A stretch of DNA of 37,061 nt, taken from Chloroflexota bacterium (GTDB lineage Bacteria > Chloroflexota > Dehalococcoidia > DSTF01 > RBG-16-68-14). Shown here piece after piece: positions 25,479-32,347 of this stretch. The notes beneath the pieces were generated by a model. It was not told the origin of the DNA and did not search any database. It worked only from the letters and a program-made list of their open reading frames with translations. The stretch is from assembly GCA_022570885.1 (NCBI GenBank), contig JACZYW010000004.1, positions 1 to 37,061 on the forward strand. Direction: 5' to 3'. Every line of letters starts with the position of its first letter. Position 1 is the stretch's first letter. A program made the translations under genes and the position numbers.

Positions 25479-26219
25479 GTGTTCGAGAACAGTGTTCGAG
25501 ACATTGGCCGCGAGCCAGGAACCTTTTTGTTGCTGCTGTATACCGATGCAGGTCAGGCGGCAACGTTCGTTCGCTGGTTGTCCGAAGGCGGATCTAACGA
25601 GGTGGTGACGTGCCCCTTGTCGCGGCCTATCAGCAGTCTAATTGAGGAGGTTCAGCCGGATCTCATCCTCCTGGAGCCGCCGTCTAACAAAGAGCAGCTG
25701 CTGGAAGCTTGCGACCGTGTCCGGCAGGCAACCGAACGGCCTCTCGTCGTTTTGTCAAGTCTTGCCGAAGAGCTCGCCGTCACTCAGGCCTTGTCAGCCG
25801 GCGCCGATGAATACCTCGTGCTGCCTATTCGCGAACATGAGCTAGTTGCCCGTATCGGGGCTTTAGCACGTCGGATGAGCCGCGCCGGCGCCGTCGCGGC
25901 ACCGGCAGAGTTTGGTGGTATGACTCTTTCAGCGGATGAACAGTCTGCAGAGTTCTGCGGCCGTACATTCCTCCTCTCGCCTATCGAGTTCCGCTTGCTG
26001 GCGTGTCTCGTTTCCGCGCAGGGCAAGGTGGTAACGCATGACTACCTGATGTCTCACGTTTGGGGCGCAGAGTATGTCAATTCACGTCACTATTTGCACC
26101 TCTATATCCGCTACCTGCGGGAAAAGCTGGAGACCGATCGGGCGAACCCACGCCTCATCCTCAGCGAGTGGGGGATCGGCTATCGATTCCAGCCCGTGCT
26201 TGAAACTGAACCTTCGTAG
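25479..26219 (+). CDS. OmpR-type regulator with a phosphoacceptor-less receiver (Asp replaced by Glu)
   Basis: An approximately 246-aa protein. A receiver-like domain (about residues 15-130) is followed by an OmpR/PhoB winged helix (146-236) with 'LSPIEFRLLACLVSAQGKVV', 'HVWG', 'LHLYIRYLREKLE' and 'GIGYRFQP'. In the receiver, the phosphorylated Asp position reads Glu66 ('PDLILLE') and the conserved Lys is Leu115 ('EYLVLP'), so it cannot be activated the usual way; Glu may mimic the phosphorylated state. The acidic pair is reduced to 'YTD'. The start is uncertain: GTG 25479 is chosen, but TTG 25434 would add 15 unlikely-looking residues. It is probably a DNA-binding regulator of the Tad locus, since its promoter element recurs before flp. 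Confidence 0.85.
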   Translation: MFENSVRDIGREPGTFLLLLYTDAGQAATFVRWLSEGGSNEVVTCPLSRPISSLIEEVQPDLILLEPPSNKEQLLEACDRVRQATERPLVVLSSLAEELAVTQALSAGADEYLVLPIREHELVARIGALARRMSRAGAVAAPAEFGGMTLSADEQSAEFCGRTFLLSPIEFRLLACLVSAQGKVVTHDYLMSHVWGAEYVNSRHYLHLYIRYLREKLETDRANPRLILSEWGIGYRFQPVLETEPS

Positions 26220-26239
26220 ACCGCGGTTCTCCGCCGCGT

Positions 26240-26258
26240 TTAGGGCTCTGCTCCCTAA
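26240..26258 (+). terminator. possible weak terminator hairpin after regulator 1
   Basis: TTAGGG and CCCTAA enclose a 7-nt loop, followed by 'GTAATTTCTT'. The stem is short and the T-tract interrupted, so termination would be partial at best. Confidence 0.35.
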
Positions 26259-26288
26259 GTAATTTCTTAACCCTCTCACAGCATTGGC

Positions 26289-26312
26289 CTAGAGCATTCA
26301 TAGAAAATTCAT
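26289..26312 (+). promoter_or_regulatory. CTAGAG(A/C)ATTCAT motif copy 2 with an 11-bp ATTCAT direct repeat
   Basis: CTAGAGCATTCAT (26289-26301) matches the motif at 23638-23650. A second ATTCAT at 26307-26312 gives an 11-bp period with the first, the spacing typical of OmpR/PhoB-family tandem sites. It lies about 70-80 bp before the second regulator gene. Confidence 0.45.
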
Positions 26313-26382
26313 GCCTGGTTCTTGGCGTATTGTCGCGGCGTTAGCGCTAGGCTTGCCCCAAGATTCAAACTAGGGGGCTGGG

Positions 26383-27120
26383 GTGGGTAACCATATTCTC
26401 CTGTTTGATGATTGTGGAGAGGGCGCTGACGGCGTTATCGATCGTCTCGCCCAGTCCGGATTTATCATCAAGCATGTCCGTAACCTAGATGAAGCGGCCC
26501 GCCGATTCCACGATGCTTCGCAGACCCCCATCGTTGCTCTGTTGACGTCTGCTGAGGCTGTCGAGCGGTGCGCGGCCCTGAGATGGATCTGCACATCGCC
26601 GATGATCGTCCTCCTTCGTGACAGTGACGATGACCCTCTCGTCCGCGATGAGACCGTTGCTGCGTGTCTCGAAGCTGGGGCGGATACGGTGATGTCTGCT
26701 GCGCTCGGCCGGCGCGAACTGGCGGCGAGAATCACCGCCGCTATCGGTACCCGGCGGCGAATAGAACCACGACAGCATCGCCGCGAAAGCTTCCCGCCGG
26801 GGGACTCGGTGACCTATCGATTCGGAGACCTCGTGATCGACCCGGCAAGGCATGCGGTCATGGTCTCTGGACAGCACATCGCATTGACTCCCACCGAGTT
26901 TCGACTGCTCGTCGCGCTCGCTCGGCGCTCCGGGAGGACGGCGCGCCACGAAGAATTGGTTGCTGAGGTTTGGGGCGCGCCGGGTAGTCACCGTCACAAG
27001 ATGCTTCGCTTGTATATCAGCTACTTGCGTAGAAAGCTAGAAGCGGGACGAAATCGTCCCCCGCTGGTCGTGAGCCAGCGGGGGATCGGCTACAGGCTCG
27101 CTAACAACGTGCAGTCATGA
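26383..27120 (+). CDS. OmpR-type regulator with a degenerate receiver domain
   Basis: A 245-aa protein. The receiver-like domain (about residues 4-120) keeps an acidic pair ('LFDD', residues 7-10), but Thr55 stands at the phosphoacceptor position ('PIVALLT') and no Lys follows 'GADTVMS'. The C-terminal winged helix (144-239) is well kept: 'LTPTEFRLLVALARRSGRTA', 'EVWG', 'LRLYISYLRRKLE' and 'RGIGYRLA'. It should bind DNA without classical phosphorylation control. The start is GTG after 'TAGGGGGCTGG'. It lies between regulator 1 and a kinase-like gene, 20 bp before the latter, and so probably shares a transcript with it. It is a paralog of regulator 1 in layout. Confidence 0.85.
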   Translation: MGNHILLFDDCGEGADGVIDRLAQSGFIIKHVRNLDEAARRFHDASQTPIVALLTSAEAVERCAALRWICTSPMIVLLRDSDDDPLVRDETVAACLEAGADTVMSAALGRRELAARITAAIGTRRRIEPRQHRRESFPPGDSVTYRFGDLVIDPARHAVMVSGQHIALTPTEFRLLVALARRSGRTARHEELVAEVWGAPGSHRHKMLRLYISYLRRKLEAGRNRPPLVVSQRGIGYRLANNVQS

Positions 27121-27140
27121 ATAGCGAAAGGACGTGCTAA

Positions 27141-28028
27141 GTGGTTGTAAAAGCGCGGATGGATAAGCCCAGGACGCAAGGTCACATTGCTGTCTATGCG
27201 AAGGATGCGCGAAGACGGCAGGCGCTCGCAAGGACCCTAAGCGCGGCTGGCCATTCACACCACGAAGCGGCGACGCCGGCCGAGCTGCACCGGTTGCTGG
27301 ATCACCAGCGGTTTGACGTAGCGGCGTTGATCGTTCGTGACAGCGAGGAGGCGGAGGCGCTCTCTGCCGCGCTCGACGGCGTGCAGCTACCGCTCCATAC
27401 CATCCTGATCGGCAGCGCCAGCGCTCTGCCGCTTACGCTGAAGCGACGCCGTGGCAGCACCTTTCGTTTTGTTCCCGGGCAGCTCACGGCGCGTGAGATT
27501 ACCCACCTCGTCGACAGCAGCATCAGCGCCGGGACGTGGGATGAGGCCGCCACGGACAACGGCAACGGCTCGCATCTAGAGCAGGTTGAGCTGGAGGAGA
27601 TCATCGAACGCGCTGCCGCAACGGTATACAGCGAGGCGAAGCGGAAGCGACAGCGCTTCAACACCGTGGTCTCTGGAGCCCATGGGTACGTGCTCGGCAA
27701 CCCCGCCAAGCTGCGGCACATATTCAGCGCGCTGCTCCGGCTTTTCGTGTCGCTGGCGCCAACCGGCGTCACGGTCTCCATCGACGCCCACGCAGCCCAC
27801 GACAAGTGGGTGATCGATGTCAAGACGTCGGACGGCAAGGCCAGCCGCCGGCCAGTGGCGGACATTGCCGCGGAGCTTCGGGAAGAGCGCGCCGCGTTGA
27901 CGGCGGTAGCGCGTGAGATACGAGAGCAAGGGGGAATGCTCTGGGTAGAGCTAGCAGGGCCGGCGGCCCTGGCGTTGTGCCTGACGTTGCCCCTTCCAGC
28001 GGAAGCGTTAGAGAGCGCGTCCGCCTGA
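27141..28028 (+). CDS. receiver-like / GHKL ATPase-like protein, degenerate
   Basis: A 295-aa protein. The first 130 residues have receiver-like alternation ('HIAVYAKDARRRQALARTLSAAG') but no phosphoacceptor Asp. Residues about 148-290 resemble the ATP-binding domain of a histidine kinase: 'VELEEIIERAAATVYSEAKRKRQRF', 'LGNPAKLRHIFSALLRL' at the N-box position with its key Asn missing, and 'IREQGGMLWVELAG' then 'LCLTLPLP' like the end of HATPase_c. No H-box and no membrane segment are present. It is probably a non-catalytic partner of the two upstream regulators rather than a working kinase. The start is GTG; 'GAAAGGACG' lies upstream. Confidence 0.75.
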   Translation: MVVKARMDKPRTQGHIAVYAKDARRRQALARTLSAAGHSHHEAATPAELHRLLDHQRFDVAALIVRDSEEAEALSAALDGVQLPLHTILIGSASALPLTLKRRRGSTFRFVPGQLTAREITHLVDSSISAGTWDEAATDNGNGSHLEQVELEEIIERAAATVYSEAKRKRQRFNTVVSGAHGYVLGNPAKLRHIFSALLRLFVSLAPTGVTVSIDAHAAHDKWVIDVKTSDGKASRRPVADIAAELREERAALTAVAREIREQGGMLWVELAGPAALALCLTLPLPAEALESASA

Positions 28029-28080
28029 CGCATCATGGCAGATACGCCCCTCTGTAACAGTTGGCGTAATCGGCTGTTTA
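28029..28080 (+). promoter_or_regulatory. conserved 52-bp upstream element, copy 2
   Basis: 46 of 52 bases match 25309-25360; differences are scattered single changes. It starts at the stop codon of the preceding gene, 162 bp before the pilin ATG. The TATAAT found after copy 1 is not conserved here, so the shared part is probably a protein-binding site rather than just a core promoter. The remaining leader (28081-28220) shows purine-rich tracts but no gene. Confidence 0.6.
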
Positions 28081-28220
28081 GTGAGTGAAGGGAGGTGGGG
28101 GCCAGGAAAAATACAACAAGCAGTTCCCATGACGGTACGGCAAGGAGAGCAACCGTCCAGAGGGGCATAGGCAAGGCAGGGACTGGCCTGAACAAACCGA
28201 ACAGACAGAACAAGAACATC

Positions 28221-28238
28221 ATTATTAGGAGGAATAAT
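28221..28238 (+). promoter_or_regulatory. pilin ribosome binding site in the loop of an A/T inverted repeat
   Basis: ATTATT and AATAAT flank AGGAGG exactly, three bases before the pilin ATG. The RNA could fold with the strong Shine-Dalgarno sequence in the loop. The all-A/U stem is weak, so it may present the site rather than hide it. Confidence 0.5.
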
Positions 28239-28241
28239 CAC

Positions 28242-28487
28242 ATGGCATTCATGAACACCGCGCTGTTGCGCATGATGACCGCGGTCTCCGGCCTGCGTGC
28301 TCGGTTCTCCGAGGAGCGGGGCCAGGACCTGCTGGAGTACGCCCTGCTGGGCGGCCTGATCGCCGCGGCACTCGTGGCGGCCGGAGTCCTGATCGCCTAC
28401 ACCGGTGGGGTCACGGCGATGGCCGACGGCATCGCCAACTGCATCGACTTCGACAACAGCGTTGGCTCGGAGTGTAATCCTTTCTAA
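28242..28487 (+). CDS. flp: Flp-type pilin precursor
   Basis: An 81-aa pilin, the subunit of the Tad/Flp pilus. A basic leader ends in 'ERG'; the prepilin cleavage site is Gly27|Gln28, giving mature 'QDLLEYALLGGLIAAALVAAG' with Glu at +5 and Tyr at +6, the Flp hallmark. The hydrophobic helix is residues 30-53. The tail contains Cys67 and Cys78 ('NCIDF', 'ECNPF'), which could form a disulfide loop, not typical of short Flp pilins. The ORF track starts at 28095, but ATG 28242 has AGGAGG upstream and gives the right pilin size. A strong hairpin follows the gene, consistent with high expression. Confidence 0.92.
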   Translation: MAFMNTALLRMMTAVSGLRARFSEERGQDLLEYALLGGLIAAALVAAGVLIAYTGGVTAMADGIANCIDFDNSVGSECNPF

Positions 28488-28504
28488 GCTGGAATTGAAA
28501 GGAA

Positions 28505-28544
28505 CGCAGCGGCAGGGAGGCCTTCTCGGCTACCTGCCGCTGCG
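28505..28544 (+). promoter_or_regulatory. intercistronic 12-bp-stem hairpin between flp and tadE
   Basis: CGCAGCGGCAGG and CCTGCCGCTGCG pair perfectly around a 16-nt loop, 18 bp after the pilin stop and 11 bp before the tadE ATG. No U-run follows, so it is more likely an RNA-stability or processing element or an attenuator that raises pilin over TadE levels than a full terminator. Confidence 0.65.
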
Positions 28545-28554
28545 CACCGCAATC

Positions 28555-29016
28555 ATGATTGAGAAGCTGTTTAGCTGTGTGAGAAGCCCGAGGGGCCAGG
28601 CGCTGATCGAGTTCGCGTTCATCCTGCCGATCATGCTCGTCTTTCTCTTCGCCATCGTCGACTTCGGCATCGCGATCGACAGGCGGATCACGCTGCAGCA
28701 TTCGGTCCGGGAGGGGGCTCGCTATGCGGCGGTCCACTCGAACGAACTGGACATCAAGCAGAAAACAGTTGACCAGGCACAGGGCATTATCGGCCTTGCC
28801 GATGTGGACGTCTGCTACATCGATGGGGACGACAGCAACACCAGCGTCGGTGACCCGGGTGATGCCGTTCGCGTCGGCGGCAGCTTCACTTGGGACTTCC
28901 CGATCATGAAGGAGATCTTCTCGGCCTTCGGCGTGCCGTCGCTATCGATTGAGATGACTCCGTGGGGCACGGCCCGCCTGGAGCGGAGCGTCACAGGAGC
29001 TATCGCATGTTCATAA
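28555..29016 (+). CDS. tadE: TadE-like pseudopilin
   Basis: A 153-aa minor pilin-like protein. A short basic leader ends at Gly14, and the mature part begins 'QALIEFAFILPIMLVFLFAIVDFG', matching the TadE signature with Glu at +5. The rest is a soluble domain ('REGARYAAVHS') that would face outside. ATG 28555 is chosen because it gives the correct leader; the track's 28405 start lies within flp in another frame. There is no clear ribosome site, and the hairpin ends 11 bp upstream, so translation may depend on RNA structure. It overlaps tadG by 10 bp. Confidence 0.88.
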   Translation: MIEKLFSCVRSPRGQALIEFAFILPIMLVFLFAIVDFGIAIDRRITLQHSVREGARYAAVHSNELDIKQKTVDQAQGIIGLADVDVCYIDGDDSNTSVGDPGDAVRVGGSFTWDFPIMKEIFSAFGVPSLSIEMTPWGTARLERSVTGAIACS

Positions 29017-30218
29017 CACGCATCGTGCGCCGTCTCAGCGAGCAGAGAGGACAGACCTTGATCTTCTTTGCCGGCATCTTCACGGTCATCGCGATCGTCG
29101 GCGCCATCGTAATCGATTTTGGCGTCTGGTTCAGCGAGCGGCGCGGCGCGCAGACGGACAGCGACCTGATCGCTCTGGCCGGCGTGTACGAGCTGCTGAC
29201 CACCGGCAGCGCGTATGCTGACGTTGACATCGCGACGCAGCAGTCCGCCGTCGCGAATGGTATCGACCCCGTCGAGGACCTTCAGAACCTCGCGGTGAGG
29301 AGCCTGGAGTTTCCCGACGGGTACGAGACCGATCCTGACTACTGTCACACTGCAACGGACACCGGCGGCAGACTAAACGCCGTCGTGCTGGACGTTGATC
29401 ACGATTCGCAGGCATTCTTCGCGGGCATCTTTGGGATCGGGACGCCGGATATCGGCGCGCACGCCTGCGCCCGCGCCGGCTCGCTCCGCAGCACCAGCGG
29501 CCTCAGGCCCTGGGCGGTCGCCAGGTTTACGAGCGACTGCTTCGAATGGGATGAGGAGCTGGGTCAGTACGTTCCTCAGTTTGGCCAGGAGTGCATCTTC
29601 CGCATCGACAACTCGTCTCAGGTTGGCTCGATTCGCCTGGGGCCGGACGAAGGCGATGACTGCAGTGGTACCGGCGGCGCCGGCGCGAGCGTCTATCAAG
29701 AAAACATCATTGAAGCGTCGCCTTCTATCTGTGAGATCGGTGACATGGTCGATGTGGAGCCGGGCCTGAACGAGGGTCCGACGAAGCAGGCGCTGGCAAT
29801 CTTACTATCAACCGAGGGGGAATGTGACGAGTTAAACTCGTTTTCTCTAAACTTGGCGGAGCCTGATGGGATCGACGACTTTGTGGAGTCGTTTATACCG
29901 GTGTCCGGCATCATTGGCCCGGACGAGACGTATTTGGATGCAAACTGCAAGACACCGCGGGCAATCAGCCTTGTGATCGTCGACGAGTTCGATGGTCTCG
30001 GCTTCGACAGTGTGCCAATTGTAGGCTTTGCCGCGTTCTTTCTCGTCGCCTGTGACGTGCTCGATAACGACGGCAACGTGATTGAGATCAGCCGGGACTG
30101 CGATTTCTCTGGCTCAAAGTATCAGATTCGGGGCTTCTTCATGAGCATTCTGCTGTTGGAGGGGGACATCGGTGCTTTTGATCAGTTTGGCACGAAGGTG
30201 ATTAGGCTCGCTGAATAG
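29007..30218 (+). CDS. tadG: TadG-like pilus assembly protein
   Basis: A 403-aa protein. A basic N terminus with 'EQRGQTLIFFAGIFTVIAIVGAIVIDFG' forms the membrane anchor, followed by 'GAQTDSDLIALAGVYEL', the usual TadG 'Q-x-D/A-aD-x-x-ALAGA' block. The large remainder is a predicted extracytoplasmic domain with several Cys ('DCFEW', 'ECIF', 'DDCSG'), perhaps disulfide-bonded. It lacks Glu at +5, so it is not a processed pilin. ATG 29007 is preferred because 'CAGGAGC' lies just upstream; it overlaps tadE. TadG family members are thought to help anchor or assemble the Flp pilus. Confidence 0.83.
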   Translation: MFITRIVRRLSEQRGQTLIFFAGIFTVIAIVGAIVIDFGVWFSERRGAQTDSDLIALAGVYELLTTGSAYADVDIATQQSAVANGIDPVEDLQNLAVRSLEFPDGYETDPDYCHTATDTGGRLNAVVLDVDHDSQAFFAGIFGIGTPDIGAHACARAGSLRSTSGLRPWAVARFTSDCFEWDEELGQYVPQFGQECIFRIDNSSQVGSIRLGPDEGDDCSGTGGAGASVYQENIIEASPSICEIGDMVDVEPGLNEGPTKQALAILLSTEGECDELNSFSLNLAEPDGIDDFVESFIPVSGIIGPDETYLDANCKTPRAISLVIVDEFDGLGFDSVPIVGFAAFFLVACDVLDNDGNVIEISRDCDFSGSKYQIRGFFMSILLLEGDIGAFDQFGTKVIRLAE

Positions 30219-30235
30219 AGCAGGAGGAGAGACAG

Positions 30236-31063
30236 ATGGCACAAGCAGTAGCAGGTTCAAGGCCGGAGAGTAGAAACCGTACGATGATCGTCGCGGCGGT
30301 CGTCTTTGCGGCCATAGCGGCCCTGCTCCTCTTCGTCGCGCTGCAGAACAGCGGCGGAGGTGGGGACAGCGCGAGCGCGCCCGTGGTCACGGCTGACGTG
30401 GTCGTCGCCACTGGAAACGTCAGCGCCAACACGATACTGACGGCCGAAATGATCGAGGTGAAGTCGATACCTGTCGACCAAGCGCTGACGGGTGGCTACA
30501 CCAGCATCGATACGGCGGTTGGTCTACCCGTTCGCTATCCGTTGCAGGCGGGCGAGCAGCTAACGACGTTTAAAGTTGGCATCGAGGCGATCGCGGATGA
30601 GAAGGATCTGGCGCTCGTCCTCGATAACGGAATGCGCGCCTTCGCCGTGTCTGCGAGCGAGGTCACTGCCGTTGGTGGCCTGCTGCTTCCCAAGAACTAT
30701 GTTGATGTGATCGCGGTCTTCCAGAACGAAGAGGGCGACATTGTGAGCGTCGTCACCGTCCTCGAAAACATACAGGTGCTGGGAGTAGCGCAGGAGGCGC
30801 TTGAGCCTGTGCCCGCGAACGTAGGCGATTCCGACGCGAGCGGAAGCGAGACCGGCATCCTCGGCCAACGGTCGGATGGGGTGGAGAGGCAGCCGCGGGC
30901 GCGCTCTGTCACGCTGGCGGTCACGCCCGATCAGGCGCAGCTGCTTGCAGGGCTGCAGACGGATGACATCAACCTCTGGCTCTCATTGCGACCTTTTGAT
31001 GACGACGCAAGCGGCCCGCAAGGCGCCCTAAGCGCAGAGCAGTTCCAGGCCATATCGCAATAA
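30236..31063 (+). CDS. cpaB: Flp pilus assembly protein CpaB (RcpC)
   Basis: A 275-aa protein. One N-terminal membrane segment ('MIVAAVVFAAIAALLLFVAL') is followed by a low-complexity Gly/Ser stretch and a SAF-like domain: 'VVVATGNVSANTILTAEMIEVKSIP', 'VGLPVRYPLQAGEQL'. The RcpC part has 'MRAFAVSASEVTAVGGLLLPKNYVDVIAVF' and the C-terminal 'SVTLAVTPDQAQLLAGLQ'. CpaB is a periplasmic/outer-face component of the Tad machine, often interacting with the secretin or wall. 'CAGGAGGAGAG' precedes the ATG, 17 bp after tadG. Confidence 0.92.
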   Translation: MAQAVAGSRPESRNRTMIVAAVVFAAIAALLLFVALQNSGGGGDSASAPVVTADVVVATGNVSANTILTAEMIEVKSIPVDQALTGGYTSIDTAVGLPVRYPLQAGEQLTTFKVGIEAIADEKDLALVLDNGMRAFAVSASEVTAVGGLLLPKNYVDVIAVFQNEEGDIVSVVTVLENIQVLGVAQEALEPVPANVGDSDASGSETGILGQRSDGVERQPRARSVTLAVTPDQAQLLAGLQTDDINLWLSLRPFDDDASGPQGALSAEQFQAISQ

Positions 31064-31084
31064 GGCGTAGGAGGAAGACGACAC

Positions 31085-32347
31085 ATGGCGAAGTTACCAG
31101 GGATCTTCATCGTTGACCCAGACCCAGACGCCCGGTACCAGATTCAGCAACTGATACCGCAAACGGGCTTTGCCGTCAGCGGCCAGTCCGGTTTAGGTAC
31201 CGAGGCAGTCGCGCAAGTGACCGAGGCCGGGCCGGACATCATCCTCTGCGGCCTCAAGGAGCCGGTGGCTCGCGTGGTGCAGACCATCGAGTCCATCGCC
31301 TACGCGCTGCCGGAGACTCCGATCATCGTCTACGCCGATACGGCCGATCTAGACATCATCCGCAAGGCGATGCTCGCCGGCGCGCGCAATTTCCTTGAGA
31401 GCCCGCTACAGCCTGACCAGCTCAAGCGCGCCTTCTCCGCGACGCTAGAGGCTGAAGAACGGCGCCATCTACGGCAGGCTAACAACTCCATCCTTGGGCC
31501 GCATGGCGCGATCATCACGGTCTTTGGGGCAAAGGGCGGCATCGGCAAGACGACCCTCGCAGCGAACCTCGCCGTGGCGTTCGTTCGCCAGGCTGGCCAA
31601 TCCTGCGTGCTGGTCGACGCCGACGACTCGTTCGGTGACGCGGCCGCCACGCTCGCCGTCACGCCGGAGCAGACGCTTATAGACGGGTTGCGGGAGCTCG
31701 ACAACGAAGGCGGCGACGTTAGGAGCTGCCTAAGCTACCACAACAGCGGCCTGGCCATCGCTTCGGCGCCGGAAGACCCGCTCCAATGGCGCCAGGTCAA
31801 AGCCAACCGGTTCCAGGAGATGCTGCATCAATTGGCGCGCCAGTTCGATGTTGTCCTTGTCGATACTGCCGGAACGCTTGGCGAAGTGACTCAGGCTGCC
31901 CTGGAGGCGGCGTCGCTCGTGCTATGGCTCACCACACCCGATTACGCCAGCGTTCGCGATTCGCTCCAGGCTCTTCGGGCCGTTCGAAGTCTTGGCCTTG
32001 CCGATGACCGCATCCGGTTCGTGCTCAATGTCACGTCACCGGAGTTCGCCGTGAACCCGGCTACTATCGAGGACGCGATCGGCATGCCGCTCTTCTGGAC
32101 GATTTCCTATGACCGGCTGCTCCGGCAGAGCGGGCTGTTGGGGCAGGCGATCGTCGATGCCCATCCCAACAGCGCGGCCGCGCGGCAGTTCTCAGATCTT
32201 TCGCGGGTGCTAAGTGGGTTGCCGCTGGTACCGCGCAAGGCTGGCCTGTTGAGCCGGGTCTTCTCCAGCCGCAATGGGAAGGCGGAAAAACCGGAGAAGC
32301 TTGAGGAGACTAAAGGCATTGAAGTTGGAGAAGAGGCGTCAGCATGA
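31085..32347 (+). CDS. tadZ: TadZ/CpaE-type localisation ATPase
   Basis: A 420-aa protein. The N-terminal atypical receiver (about residues 5-125) has no phosphoacceptor Asp ('PDIILCG'), as usual for TadZ. A ParA/MinD ATPase domain follows with the deviant Walker A 'KGGIGKTT' (150-157), 'CVLVDADDSFGDAAATLAV' and 'FDVVLVDTAGTLGEVTQAAL'. TadZ places the Tad machine at a site in the cell, often a pole. The C-terminal 40 residues are charged (Lys/Glu-rich). 'TAGGAGGAAG' precedes the ATG. It overlaps tadA by 4 bp (ATGA). Confidence 0.92.
   Translation: MAKLPGIFIVDPDPDARYQIQQLIPQTGFAVSGQSGLGTEAVAQVTEAGPDIILCGLKEPVARVVQTIESIAYALPETPIIVYADTADLDIIRKAMLAGARNFLESPLQPDQLKRAFSATLEAEERRHLRQANNSILGPHGAIITVFGAKGGIGKTTLAANLAVAFVRQAGQSCVLVDADDSFGDAAATLAVTPEQTLIDGLRELDNEGGDVRSCLSYHNSGLAIASAPEDPLQWRQVKANRFQEMLHQLARQFDVVLVDTAGTLGEVTQAALEAASLVLWLTTPDYASVRDSLQALRAVRSLGLADDRIRFVLNVTSPEFAVNPATIEDAIGMPLFWTISYDRLLRQSGLLGQAIVDAHPNSAAARQFSDLSRVLSGLPLVPRKAGLLSRVFSSRNGKAEKPEKLEETKGIEVGEEASA

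Noticed and set aside
25309-28080. The 52-bp duplicates as the ends (direct repeats) of a mobile element carrying the regulators
   Set aside because: No transposase or integrase lies between them and each copy sits at a promoter position; not excluded, but less likely than a shared operator.
27302-28222. 306-aa minus-strand ORF opposite the kinase-like gene
   Set aside because: Ser/Arg-rich shadow of a coding frame, without a domain or ribosome site.
28505-28544. Factor-independent terminator after flp
   Set aside because: The stem is strong but no T-run follows and tadE begins 11 bp later in the same operon; listed as an intercistronic hairpin instead.
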